Assembly: GCA_026419785.1 (NCBI GenBank) | Contig: JAODTK010004888.1 | Coordinates: forward strand, 558,001 to 622,000 | DNA: 64,000 nucleotides | DNA from: Sclerodactyla briareus | Lineage: Eukaryota > Echinodermata > Holothuroidea > Dendrochirotida > Sclerodactylidae | Direction: 5' to 3' | Part shown: positions 33,724 to 47,200 of the stretch, one piece after another | How positions within the stretch are numbered: position 1 is the first letter of the stretch | Layout of the letters: every line of letters starts with the position of its first letter | Translations under genes and position numbers: made by a program | Notes under the pieces: model-generated | Databases searched by the model: none | What the model was told of the DNA's origin: nothing | What the model saw: the letters and a program-made list of their open reading frames with translations, nothing else

Positions 33724-34365
33724 CGGATTTGCCTGTGTCAACTCAATTGCATAGCATATCACAGTGGAGTTATGATGCCCCACTCCCTTCTCCCAATACT
33801 TCATACATGGTGAATCATTGTCCAACTGAGATAGGACATATTTTATTAAATGAAACACCCGTCATTCACATAGTCTTTGGGCCTATTACCAGTCAGTAGT
33901 AAGTTCATGAGTTGAGTCTCGTTTACTCTCCAACATTGTCAACACAGACTGGAGGTCATTCAGTGTGTCTATTTGGCATAGTTTATTCCAAGTTTCAAAA
34001 TGTCAAGTTGTTGGATTTCTTTTTTGAAGCTTGATGGGTATTGTTCTACCTTAGTCCTCAATTTCTTTTTTTTTCATTGACTCGAGTCACAGGTGTTATT
34101 CAGTGTGTATAATTTGCATCATTCATGCAATGTTTTCGAGTTTGTTGGATTCCCTGAAACGATTAAGTGTGGGTCTCACTACTGATCCTGAGGTATTAAG
34201 TCAATGGAAGTTGAGTATCATATTATTTGCATAATTGAGGCAATTTTAGTCACATTTTCGCAGCACTTACCTCCTTTGGTACACATGATTATTTCCCATG
34301 AAATTTGAAATTGTTCACATGGGTTAGTAGCTGTTTCAGTCAAAATAAATGCTACTGTAATACCA

Positions 34366-34413
34366 AATCTATCTATCTATCTATCTATCTATTATCTATC
34401 TATCTATCGATCT

Positions 34414-34450
<37 letters not shown>

Positions 34451-34612
34451 TATCTGTCATCTGTCTGTCTGTAGTCTGTCTGCGTCTGTCTGTCTGTCTG
34501 TCCGTCTGTCCGTAGGTCGTCATTCATCCCTCCATCCACCAACCCACCCACCCACCCATCCATCCATCCATCGTCCATCCATCCATCCATCCATCTACCT
34601 GTATCTGTCTGT
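34366..34612. repeat. Compound microsatellite ATCT/GTCT/CATC
   Basis: About 240 bases of tetranucleotide repeats, starting as ATCT, passing through GTCT and ending as CCAT/CATC. Part of element B. Confidence 0.85.
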
Positions 34613-35513
34613 CAACAATTATTCAAATTGCTACTCCTCCTGCAGTGTGTGGTCGATCATGATGAAACTGGTCACATGGATCACTGTGAAGGGGCATCTG
34701 GAGTGTTCATGAGTTGAGGTCAAAGGTCAATTTCGGCCATTTTGCAAAAAGCTGCAAAATGCTTCTACAGTGCAATTTGGGGGTTCATGACACACTCTGT
34801 CAGTGTTATCAGTGACAATAGTAAATAGGGAATGTTTAGAAGATGAGGTCAAAGGTATCTAGGGGTCCATTTTGACCAAAAGGTCATTTTGGGGGTCAAA
34901 CAGTCAAAATGCTTCTTCTCCCATAGATTGAATTAGGTGATCATGATAGTTGGTCATTATTATCATGGTACATATGGGGTGTTCAGGAATTTGAAGTCAA
35001 AAAAGTTCATCCTAGGGGTCAATTTTGGCCATATCGCGAAAAATTCGGGAAAATCCTTTCTACAGTTCAAATTGGATATTCATGAAACTTTGTCAGTATT
35101 ACGGTGACCAATGGTACATACGGATGTTCAGGAATTTTAGGGTCAAAGGTCATCTAGAGTCATTTTGGCCAAAAAGGTCATTTTTTGGGTCAAACTGTCA
35201 AAATGCTTCTTCTCCCATAGATTGAATTAGGTGATCATGATGAGTTGTCCTTATTATCATGACCAAGGTACACACAGGGTGGTCAGGAATTTGAAGTCAA
35301 AAGTCATCTAGGGGTCGATTTGGCCATTTTGGGAAAAAATTGCAAAATGCTTCCCCTCCTACAGTTCAAATCGGATGTTCATGAAATTTGGTCAGTATTA
35401 TCAGTATCAATGTCCATTATTTACAGTTTTGCGAGACAATTTTCTTCTTACATGAATATTACCGAAGTTGTGGGACCAAGGAACAGTCTATCAGAAGTTT
35501 TGTTTAAACTAGG
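34366..35513 (-). mobile_element. Helentron-like element B (reversed)
   Basis: Reverse-orientation relative of element A. It has the compound ATCT/GTCT/CATC microsatellite, then core units (GAAATTTGGTCAGTATTATC, CAAAATGCTTCTTCTCCCAT), ending with GTGGGACCAAGGAACAGTCT, the exact counterpart of the start of element A. The terminal hairpin is not clear on the microsatellite side. It lies between the CpG-rich interval and the first INTS3 exon found. Confidence 0.6.
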
Positions 35514-35519
35514 ATCAAG

Positions 35520-36960
35520 AGAGTATATCATTGCAAAATCAGTTCTGGTGACCAATCAAAAACACACATTTATTTGTATGCTCCTATCATACATGATATA
35601 TTGGCAGGTTACGCTACTGTGCCATGCACCCTGTTCAAATATCTTCCTCTTTTTGAAATTTGTGACTGCAATATTTGTGTACAGTAAACAACAATGCTGT
35701 CCTTCATATCATCCATTATTTCCTATTTTTTTAAATGTCCCCTTTTGACCACTGAAGATCTGGTAACCCTAGACTGATTCACATTTGAGCTGACCATGGC
35801 AAGGTATTATGTATCCCTATATCCCAACATAGTGGACGTCATTGTCGAAGGTGGGTATTGCAATTTGTGTGCTCGATGTACCTCTCACTCAGTCCACGTT
35901 GGGTGACTTACATTTTCATTGAGACACGACCCACCACAAAGACTATCTCCTACTGTATATATGTACATAAGATGACTCCCCTAGAGGTAATGCTTTGTGA
36001 CGAACATTTGAGGGACAGTGGACGGACATGTGAGTCACTTTGAATTCGTTACCTGGCTCATACTTGACCACTAACCATGCCCATGGTACTGAGTGAGAGT
36101 GCCTGACAGTCTTTAACATTAATGATTTGTAGATGCCTATGCATTGACACCATAGTTAGTCGGGTTCAGAAACATGTGGAGGGGATTGGGGTAGCCGAAC
36201 TCTGCGCGCCCCCAAGAATCAGACAAAAGGAACATTGAGGTGGACTGCAGAAAAAGTGGGTGTGAGAAAGAGATAGGAGACCTGGTGACATGAAATAGTG
36301 AACAAACCACCCCCGGGTTCCCCCATCCCCTCCCCCCCCCCCCTGCCTCCACCAGCCCCCCCCCACCTTCCCAATCCCGCTCTCAGGACCGAGGAGTCAC
36401 AAGCCTGGTAAAGGAATCAAGAACAATCAGGTACATGTTGATATCAGGGTTTCTGACTGTCTGCACTCTAGATGAGACAGATAAACACCAAATTTCAACT
36501 TTAAACTGACTAAGCATTATCTTGTTTAAATGAGTTTTCAGACCTTTATCTCTGGTGACCGCAAAGGGACCACTGACCTGGACACCAGAGAGAAAGGATA
36601 GTTCACTCCGATATTTGGAGAGATTGCTGGCCAATAATTAATCGCCTAGAAAGTCTTTGTAAGGAGGTATTCTTGCTAGGAACACAAGCACATATTATTG
36701 GGAAAAAAGTTGAGTGCCTGTCCCTACCTGTTACATTGATTGGAGACACAGTATGGGGATGTGTTGGCAATTATCGTTGCAATTTCTGTGCCACAAATCG
36801 CCTATAGTGCTTGGAATCAAGTGATGGCCACCGCATAAATATTTATCTTTGTTTCAGAAAGTGGTAAAAAATCAGTCAGAAATCTTTCAAAATTCTATGA
36901 GGAAAATGTCTTAAAATTTGGTGAAAGTTGTGAGACAAACTGCAACCTCCTGTCCTGATT
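35520..36960. other. No gene recognised upstream of the first INTS3 exon found
   Basis: Contains a C-rich tract at 36310-36370 and short frames without family similarity. The INTS3 start exon is expected between here and 32 kb but is not identified. Confidence 0.45.
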
Positions 36961-36963
36961 TTT

Positions 36964-37900
36964 AGCTTCAACTAGCTATGCAAGTTGAGCTATTGGACTC
37001 TGCAGGTAACTCCATCTAGCCCTCCATCAATCATGTGTAGAAATTTCCAAATGTGTCTCCTCCTCCAAATTTTATTGCAACAGTGCTGATGTTTGGTCAT
37101 AATGATTGTCTAATAGCCATACCTTTGGGTGTTCACAAATTTTCGGTCTGAGGTCCCACTTTGGCCCGAGGGCCCATTTTATGAATTTCAATACAAGGGT
37201 TCTTGGAATGCCTCCTACGGCTTCATTGATTTTCCTCCAAATATGTAATGGTCCTTCGGTAGAGTGCCTGCTGCCGCCAGCCGTTGAGGGTGTTCTGGAA
37301 TTGGGCCCATTATACATATGAAATACTGGAAAATGGTAAAATCGGGTTGTATCTCCTACAAATTTTGTTGCACATTGCCTATGTTCAGTCATATGATTGG
37401 TCTGATAATCTACTTTCAGTGTGCCAAGGGATTTAATAGGCCCAAGGCCCAGTGTGGTTACTGCAAGCCCTTGGGCCCATCATGTTGTATTATGCAAAAT
37501 GCTTTTCCTCCTATAAATTAAGTGCACATCTGACATTTGGTATGTATGACTGGTAATGGTAATAATACCTGATCTCCAGGTGTTCAAGAATTTTGGTCCC
37601 AAGGTCCCACTCGGCCTAAAAGCTCATTTTAATGAAATTTCACAACAATGGTACTTGAACTGCAATTCCTCCTCCCACAAGCTTCAATGATTTTCTTCAA
37701 AGTTCCATGTAATGGTCCTTGGGTAGTGGGCAGTTGGATGTGGTTAGGAATTTTTGGCTTAGGGCCAGTTTGGGCTCTAGGGCCCATTATATGAAATACT
37801 GCAAAATCTTGTAACCCTACAAAATTTGTTGCACCGTGCTGATGTTCGGTCATAATGATGGTCTAATAGCCGTACCTTCATGGTGCCCAGGGATCCCGGA
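36964..37900 (-). mobile_element. Helentron-like element D (reversed)
   Basis: Begins with the hairpin AGCTTCAACTAGC-TATGCAAGTTGAGCT (36964-36991), matching the end of element C. Core units with GGGCCCATTATATGAAATAC, TTGTTGCAC and GGTCATAATGATTGTCTAAT motifs follow in the orientation opposite to C. Confidence 0.6.
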
Positions 37901-38164
37901 CAGTTGTATGAGGTCTAGATTCAAAGCACCTCTATTGGCAATTCCAATGCCCGTGAAGGATTCTTAGAGGATTTCAGTTATGACACTCATAAAGGACAGG
38001 TATGATGGGCACACCATCTCTCATGCCTATTGTAGTTGGAAAGGTAGGTACATCACTGATAGATTAGCATAATAAAGGGGGGGGTCCAGTCAAGTTCAGA
38101 ACTTTGAACTATTTAACTATTAACCACTGATTTCACCGAATAAGATCTCTTTTTTCCTTCACAG

Positions 38165-38247
38165 AAAATGGAGAATGGCTATGAGACCTACATGAAATTG
38201 TCAAGGGGCTATCCGAGAGAGAAGCAAATGACGCTCTCATTGCAAAT
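38165..38247 (+). CDS. INTS3: INTS3 exon, LSEREANDAL block
   Basis: Acceptor TTCCTTCACAG, donor GTAAGG. After KMENGYE a missing base switches the frame to DLHEIVKGLSEREANDALIA, which matches SIVTSMTAGVSEREANDALNA of vertebrate INTS3. It is the most N-terminal exon that I can place. Confidence 0.85.
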
Positions 38248-41200
38248 GTAAGGATGCTATAGCATAGTTCTTCTTCGACATGTGTTGGTCTGTTGGATAC
38301 TGAATTACTGCTGGTTTATATAAAAGCTTACGCGAATAGACTGCCAACTTTTATCTCATAGAACAGAATGCTTCACATAGTGTTGAAATTAGCTGTTATT
38401 AATTTTTCTGCTCATTATAAATTGGATGTAAACATGCATTCACATTTTACCTATTGTTCATTTCCTTGAAAGTTCTTTACCAGATGTAGCCTAAGATGCA
38501 TGAAGTGTTGAAACCATTAGAATTGGAGTGATAAATTTATTCTCCACGATTCAGCATGGAGCAATCTATTTCACTTACTCAACTTACCCCCATATTGTAC
38601 TTAGCACCCCACTTTCCCCACCCCCATGCCATTGAACATATGGCAGTCTTCTACAGTATCCAGGTTGGCCACTTGGAATATAATGTCTTTGTTTTCCGTT
38701 TCGTTCCAAGGTCAGTGTAGCAGCAGCAATATGAGGAGGTGACCATGGGACTAATGTACATCATACTGACTGACCCTGGCATGGCTCAGAAGGTAGATAT
38801 TAAGTACCCAGCGCCGTGTTTACCCTCCTAACCCCGAACAGAACAACAATCAAAGGGCTCAGTCAGTGATTGTTTTGCCGCGACCACTGAACGACTGAAG
38901 GGATTTTTCTTGGTCCATGCCATTAGAATGGGATTGTAAATTGGGGTAGACGGACCCTGACCTTCAACCTGACCTGAAAACAATATTTATTTGTTTATTC
39001 ATTCATTTATCTATTATTCTTCTTTAAACCTACAATAATGGAGAAAACAAACACAGTAATATAAGAATACAATGATGCATAAATAGACATAAATATAGAA
39101 CATCGAAATTATAATTATCATAAAACAGCAATTCACTTCACAACTATCAACCAGGCCATCATTAGAATAGGGCATATTGACATTGCAAGTAATACCAGGG
39201 CCTATTCAGGCTAACAGGAGAAACACAGGGTGCTCAACAAGAGTACCTGGAATCTGGATATCTCTAGTAGGCTTAGGAAGTGGGCACAAAGATCCCTTGT
39301 CGGCGAATCATGTGTGCACATTCAATTGAAAAGTGACGACTATGATCATCAATCAGTGGCAATACAGGGAATACATAAAGCCTGCAGTATCGAAGGCACT
39401 ATGACGTGCTCGTTTGCCAAGGCCAAACATCTGTTTAACAAAACAACCTCGGGCTGACTGTAACTGGTCTGTAATAGGCATCATCTACTCCAAGTGGCAA
39501 CCTTCATACCCAAGTATGAGCTCCCCACATCGTTTTGTTGCACTGTTCCATGCTCACAACTTCTCAGACTTTGACCTCTGTTGACCTTCAGTGAGATTTG
39601 GAACTAACCCCAAAACAATGGGATCATTACACCATTGGACCTCCCACAGAAGAGATTGCTTCCAGCACCAGTTGGAGGTCTGAATGTGCACAGTGTTTGG
39701 TCATGTCCTTTTTGGTGTGTGTTGTATGTAACGCTGGCTTGTAAACACGAAACCGACCCCACCTGGATGGATGAAGCTCATACTTGGTATGTGTGTCCCC
39801 ATGAGAGTACAAGAAACCCTATGTTTTGGGTCAGGTCAGAGGTCATCTGAGGTCAAAGTCTGAAAACATTGTAAACACGCTAAGTCCAGACAGGTTTGGT
39901 CCGATCAAGTTGAAATTTTGGTGTATAGCTTCCTTATGGGGAGTATAGCAACCCTATTGTTTTGGTCGGGTCGGGGGTGATTTTGGTCAAGAATATAAAA
40001 TTGTGAAGAAGTCATATTTCGGCCAATTAGGCTTGCTGACACACGAAAACTCAAACCCCCCACCTGGATGGATGAAGTCATACTGCGTATGTGAGTCAAC
40101 CATGATAAGTACAATAAACTACGAGTGTGTGGGGGTCAGGACGGAGTTCATTTGAGGTCACCAGAGGTCAGTCTGAAAACCTTGAATGTAGGGTGTAGTT
40201 CTTTATCACGAGTTAAAATAGGGAAAGCCCCTATGGTTGGTTGGGAAAAATGGGACGTTATGTTGGCCATAATGAACTGGTGGTACAATCTTACCCTTTG
40301 TCCTTGTGTCTGGCTATAGGTTGTCAGAAAAGTCAAGGAATCACTAAGCCTCTTGGCTTTCTGGTATTATCTATTGCTGTGAATTTTGCATAATTTACAA
40401 AGTGCTAAAAACTGTCATTGTGCTATTTTGACGTGCAAGGTTTTACTAGTGAACCAAGATTAGTACTGTAGAATGTGTTACTCAGTTTTTCGAGTTGACT
40501 GTGATCGTAACTCTGTGCTTACTTCATTTGACAGGCCTAACAGAGACATGAAGTCATCACGAGGGATGGGTTGACATTGGTCTGGAACCGCTTCACTCAG
40601 CTGATTACTGAGAGGTACACGAGGATGAACGATGCCACACGGAAAACAGGTATGCCCAACGATGTTGGCACTAAACAATGTTCAAATAAGGAAGTATTTG
40701 TATTGCTAGTCTCTGTTAGGATGATACTGTTGTCCTCAACGCGATGTCATACACAAAAAATCTTGCTCCTTGCATATATTCAAAGCGTTGATGATGAATT
40801 GTGAAACACTCAGCAATAACTTGTTATAACCATGTTTATAGGCTTTCATGATTATATAGCATGAACTGACGTGGACGTGCACAGGTCATGTGATATTTAT
40901 TAAATGCTAAATAACTTGGCATTGCACACTAGAGATTGGTGTCAAACTCCAGTCGGGCCATGCCAAATACTTGATGATACCCCCACACTGCAGTACTGTA
41001 TGAAGCGAACATCCTGGTTGTAAATTGGATAGTGGCAAAAAGATGTGAATAAAGATTCAAAGAAGGAATACGAAGTGTGGCTTTGCTTTCAGTCAGTCGA
41101 CTGTTTGTAAAAGCTTTCACCTTAGGTAGACAGACAAGAGCCATGCTTCACAGTGGTGGAATATGGTGGTTGCTGTGAAATACTTTCTGTATCTACTAAG

Positions 41201-44200
41201 TGGAATCATTTCTTTACATCTCTGATTTTCTCCCTCTCATAGGTTGTTTGGTTTTCTCGGGAATGGTGAGAACTCTGTGACTGGAGTGGACAATGTCATC
41301 TCTGCACTGGTCAAGCAAGTAGCTGGTAATATGGAGTTCCTTTGATCGATTAATGTAGCGGTTTCCAACATTCTTTGTCCACTCTGACCCCCTTGTAGTA
41401 ATCCCGAAATGTTTGGAGAACCCCCAGAGGCCCAGACGGTAATTTTCGAGACAGGGTGAAAGATGGGCTCCCTCTTTTTTATTGGGTCAGTGGACCTGGG
41501 TTAATTGCATTGGTTTGGGTTGAGTTGGCATTGGATTTATACTGGTTTGGCCCTCACTTGAGCACCTTAGTTTAAATTACACTATCCTAACATTTGCATA
41601 TCCAACTTTCCATTCTCAATGCCCTCAATCCAATGTGTGTGTGGTGTGTATCCCTCTGTGATGCTACTTGGGTTTGCTCTAACTCAGGGGAAAGTTGGAT
41701 TGGACTGGTATGTAGATGCATCGCAGTGAGAAGGTGTGCCCCATTTGTTTTGGTGCCCATGAGGGTCATTAAGAGTAACATATTGTGTGATAACTGCTGT
41801 ATCATCAAAGTCATTCAAGTTCACACAGAAAACTGCCAAATATGACACATTTCGCTTCCACAACTTGAATTGACCATGCCGTATATGGCTGATATAGACA
41901 AAAGTGCATGTCATTGAGCCTGACATTCCTCCCACAAAACTGGCTGAGGACTTTCCCGCAGTGCTGTTGGACAGGGCATGTCACCTGGCATGTCCCACGC
42001 CACCCATGTGTTAAAGGGGGTACCATTTGTGAGGTGACTTGTGAATAGAGAGGACGAGCACCGTATGTGTCATGCCCTATTGGAAGTCCCCCGGGGGACA
42101 AAAAATAGGACCTACTGAAATAGTGCGTCTGAAGAGTACAAGCCAGAGGTGCGTGCTGTAATTACAAGTGTGACAAGTCACTGATGATCAGGGGTAATAT
42201 TCGTAAAGGCTGAGCATGTCTTTGACGTGAAAAAGCACTATATAATAAGACCAGATATATTGTTATTATATCATCAAAGGTCATTGAAGGTCACTTATGG
42301 ACAGAAAATGACCAATTATTTCAGTTTTCTGCAACAACTCCAGTGACTGTCTGCCATATGGCTGCCTCTTTGGAGCAACATGCTTATCATCGAAGGTAAC
42401 ATTCATTGTAAAACCCTAAATCATCAGAGGTAATTCGAGGTCACCTATGGGATATTTTATCAATATCTGGGTAAGGGAGCACTAGGAGGGATAGCATAAA
42501 GGGAAGGTTTGTTCATCAATGTGAAACGATCACCCCATTCGTCGTCAATACATCTTTTGACCTTTGTTTTGTATTTGTTACCACCAGATTATCCTTGTAG
42601 AAACAAGCAATAACATAACCTACATACAATGCTCGTAACTCAATTTATTGACACTTTAGTGAATGGTCAACTTTTAAAAGGGCTGTAACATGAAATCAGA
42701 AGATTCAATTGAAATGCCAGTTGATGTTTTTGCTTGTTGGCCTCCATCTGCTGGCATTTGCAGGAAGTTAAAAATATCAGAGACCAAACTCTCTAATAAA
42801 TGTGCTTTTTTTTTTGGTGATGGAAACTAAAGATCTATATACCCTCCCAACACTAAAAAATTGTCATATAGGCAAGGAACCATTGTGCACTTGGATCTTG
42901 TTTGAGATAATGATAATGATAATGTCAGTTTCTTATATAACGCTTTACCACCGAAGTGCTCAAAGCTCTTTACCAACATTACCCGATCATAGGAACCAGT
43001 CACGCACTCCGACAATCCCGAGAGTATATAGCGGCAGCTAATCAGCGCCAGTTGTGTTCTGATACCTCACGGTCCCCATTTGTACACTTGAGTGAAGAGA
43101 AGCAAGCGGGATAAAGTACCTTGCTCAAGGTTACAACGTGGCAGGCTCGAACCCACAACCTATGGGTTACAAGCACGACGCCTTAGCCAATTAGGCCACC
43201 ATACTCCAGATGTAGCAACCTATCTGATAATGATTGTGACATGTTGTAAGGTGTGGTTCCTACATGTAAGGCGCTGTAGTAGAAGTCATTATCATTTATT
43301 TTATTATCTCAGCAACCCACTTCCTTGCCCATTCATATTAACCCTTTCACTACTGCACAGGGACTGTGCTCTCATACTGAGCATATATCAGTGTAGGCTA
43401 GGCTATGTAGCCTAATGTTGGGGTTTAGCTAGGCTCAGTATAAGTCCTGGGCCTAACCAAGTTTTTTACAAAGTCCCACTAGGCAAGATTGGATTTTGAC
43501 ATCACTATCATACTCATCCATAAAAGTATCTTCAATTCCCCCATACCCTCCCCCAGGTCAGGTCTTCATTTCAACAATAAACTGAACTTGTCACCGTGAT
43601 TCAAAGCGTTGTCAAGGTGAATCGAATTGGCTCGCTTATAATTCTAGATGCTTTCATAAATAGAAAAAAGGGGGACTCAAACTTGTTTGTAGGACTATTA
43701 GTGACCTCCCCAACCTCAAACTACAATCATAGGGCTGTAGAAAGCTTCCCAAAACCGATGATGACAGGGTAGGCACAGCACATATACATATATTAGATGG
43801 GTCAGATGGGTATGCGCCGCCCATACCCACATAGTGAAATGGTTAACAGCTGTCACTTTCTCTCTGTTATAGGTGGGGATGTATCACCAGGAACATGGCC
43901 TTAGCTGAAGCACTTCTAGACATGCTTACAGAATACAGGTAAGCTACATTGTCTTGCATTATTCCCTAAACCTAGCCATTCCTAGAAGCTATAAGTTCTT
44001 GTCCAAAGACGTGTGTCATTTGCACTTAGACCAATGAACTGCAAGTTCATAAATGGGGTTTATTATAAAATATATCTATGTATGCTATTTGACAAGGAAT
44101 CAACTGTCCATGAAATAATTGCATAGTTCTACCTACCACTATTTTAAATGCCTTGTTCATTGTGTTAAATTGCCCGTCTCGATCTGGTCTATTAGCTACT

Positions 44201-47200
44201 TCTGACAATTTCTGACGTATACCCAATTGGCCACTCCACCGTCCTCCCTATCACCAGAACAGAGCCTATTCAATTCTCGGGTGGAATTGGTCTCGAGATG
44301 CTCCATTGCTCTTCAAATTTACATAGTCTGATGAAGTGTTGGAGCACCTTTCATGCTATGATTTGTATTATTTTAACTTTTGCCAAGGATGTGACTTGAA
44401 CAGCTGATTCTGGCGATAGAAGTGAGGGGTTGCTGATTAGGGTGCTAAAAACTGGCAAGATGTGACTAATATGCTAGATAGAGAGTGGTGTGGGGGGGGG
44501 GGGGGGAACACTGCTCACTTATGAGGTAAATCAAATTACTTGTAAACGGAAAGACATGGTAAGTTTTTACGAGAGTTTGCAGCATAAATACATCTTCTGA
44601 TACATGAGTTTACACTACAATATCAAGTGTCCTAATGTAAGTATGCTGGTGATAAAAGTGTTCCCCCCCCCCCCCCAAGTTGGTGCACATGAAAGAAATT
44701 CACTGCCACAAAAGGGGTCCTCTAGAAAATAAGTTACCAGAATTGTGTCACTGGGTATGTAAACCCTTTTGCTATCTGGATTTAAAACTTTCCTTACACA
44801 GTAGACTCTTGGTTGGACAAGTATCCAGTTCTGATGGCGATGGTTCTCTACACTTACCTACGGATCATTGAAGACCACGCTGCACCAGCGTTTGCAGCCT
44901 TCAGACAAAAGGAAGTGAACTTCTGCATTCACCTACTGAGAAATAAGGTGAGCATTTAAATAGATAGACAGACAGACAGACAGACAGGCAGGCAGGCAGA
45001 TTGATTGATTCATTCAACCAAATGCCCATAATACAATGCATCAAATGAAAAAATATGCTGCTCACAAATAAGATCCAACAATGGACTGGCAAGACATAAA
45101 AGAACAATAGGCGAGTAGGAAACCATAATATGAATATCGAATATGAAATAATTGACAAAGAAAAAGATAGCCCAATAACTGTGCTTGAAACTGTGACTAT
45201 GAAAATATTAAACACATAACAATGAAATGAATGAAGGGCACATTCATGTTAAACAGGAACAAACAAATAGAACAAGTAAACTGCAAAACCGTTAACGACT
45301 ATGGTGTACATTGAAAAACTTCTAGAAACTCTAGAAGCACAAAACTATTGCTTGATGGAGGGAACCTAAAATACGCAGTTGTTGGATGAGAGTCATCTTT
45401 TATAATACAACCAACACATTTCAGTGTACGCTCTTGATACATGAATGGAGAATGGGAAGCCCAGTGGCCATGTTGTTCCGCGTTTCTGATAATGGATTGT
45501 AGTTTCCCTAGATCTCTTTGACTCACACGACCAAACCAGACCAGATATTTTAGTTACAATACTTCCTATGATTGCACAATATAAGTTTTCCAAGATCTGT
45601 GCACTAAGACCATGAGATTCTGCATTATTTCACCAGAGTTGACATTCCAGGATAAGTTGTCCATAATAAACGTGCCCAACAGTTCGAATGAATGGACCTG
45701 TTCTACTACTGAACCATTAATAATGAGAGTGTCCTTGTATTTCTGTTTTGCCTAAAGTCCACAATCAGTTCCTTAGTTTTGTATACATTCAAATGTGCGG
45801 GACATGTTCTTGAACAGGTAAAAAGGGGTTCCCATCGTCATGGTCGTTGGTCTAGTCTCATCGGTTGGATTAAATTAGTAACATCGGTGAGGCTAAGATT
45901 CCATGAGGGATGTAACATGGACTCATAGGCTGTCGTAGATCAATATTTGAGCGAATACCGATGAAGTTAACTCTGGTTGTTCCCTATCAGAGGCTCTGCA
46001 CTGCCTATAGGAGATTACACTAATATACTAGATGCTGCATTTATTTGAACGCAGCGAAGGTCACAATTCCCCGGCCAAATATGAATGTCAACATTTCTTC
46101 CTCTTCCAAATTAACTGCTGCAAATGTATGATGAGCTGGAAGGGCCATAAATATTCATTGTTTAAACAGCCTAACAATAATATCTTCATGAAGAAAACTG
46201 AATTTATGTTTAATCGAGCTGAGAATCCATTGACTTTTCCTGAAAGCTTTCGCACATTGCTTAAAAGGTTTCGTAGAATCGAAAATCACAGCAAGATCTT
46301 TCCCTGAGTTTACTGCAAGAAAATCTTTACCATTCAGACTAAAGGAAGTATTGTAATTGTGTAATTAATTGATATGCATCACTTTGCATTAAGCAGCATT
46401 AAAAAAACTGCCAATCGGAAGACCATCTGAAGATTTGGTCTAAATCCCATTTAACCATTGTACATCGTTATTTGAAGTCACTTCCCGATACAATTGGTGT
46501 CGTCGGCAAACTTTTTGAGCCCTGAAATGCACAGAATCATCAATTATCAGTAATAAAAAGAATGCGCGGATTACCTTTCCTTCTTGAAAATAGGCGAATC
46601 ATTTGCCTTCCTCCAACCTCAGGAACAACACCTTATTCCAAAGTTTTATTGAAAATAAGAGCTAATGGAACAGACAATTGGTCAGCAAAATGATTTCCGA
46701 AGGAACAGGTGTTCTTCATCCGACCAGAAGCTGAGCTTTACATGTTTGAGATTTTGGAGTCAGGCCAGAGGCTGAACACACCAACTCATTGATACAATTA
46801 GGAAGTCACACTAATAATCATCAAAAATATCCTAATTCTCTTTAGTGAAAACAGAAGAGAAATAATTGTTAAGAGCTCTAGACATATCCTGACTATTGCT
46901 GATCGTGCTTCCTGTCATTGGATCTAGCAATGGACCAATGCTGTCTTTAACTTTCGCTATCTCTAACATAAATGAAAAAGTCACAAGAATTATACTTGAT
47001 ATTAGCGGCAATCTGCCTCTCAAAATCCAGTTTGACCACAGAAAACTGAAGGCTTGACTAACTTTTGTTGCACTTTGAACTGATCCAGATGTGTGCAGAG
47101 CCAAAAGAATGATAGAGACGCCACAATTTTTTCTTTCTTCTTATTACCAGAAAAAACACCTGGTTCATCCAACAGGGCCTTTTGTTCTAGATTGATGCTT

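Noticed and set aside
34305-34712. A 135-codon plus-strand frame rich in YLSIYLSI
   Set aside because: It is the translation of an ATCT/GTCT microsatellite and has no protein meaning.
43140-43204. tRNA gene suggested by GGTTCGAGCC
   Set aside because: The stem pairs of a cloverleaf do not form and the sequence continues into a SINE body and tail.
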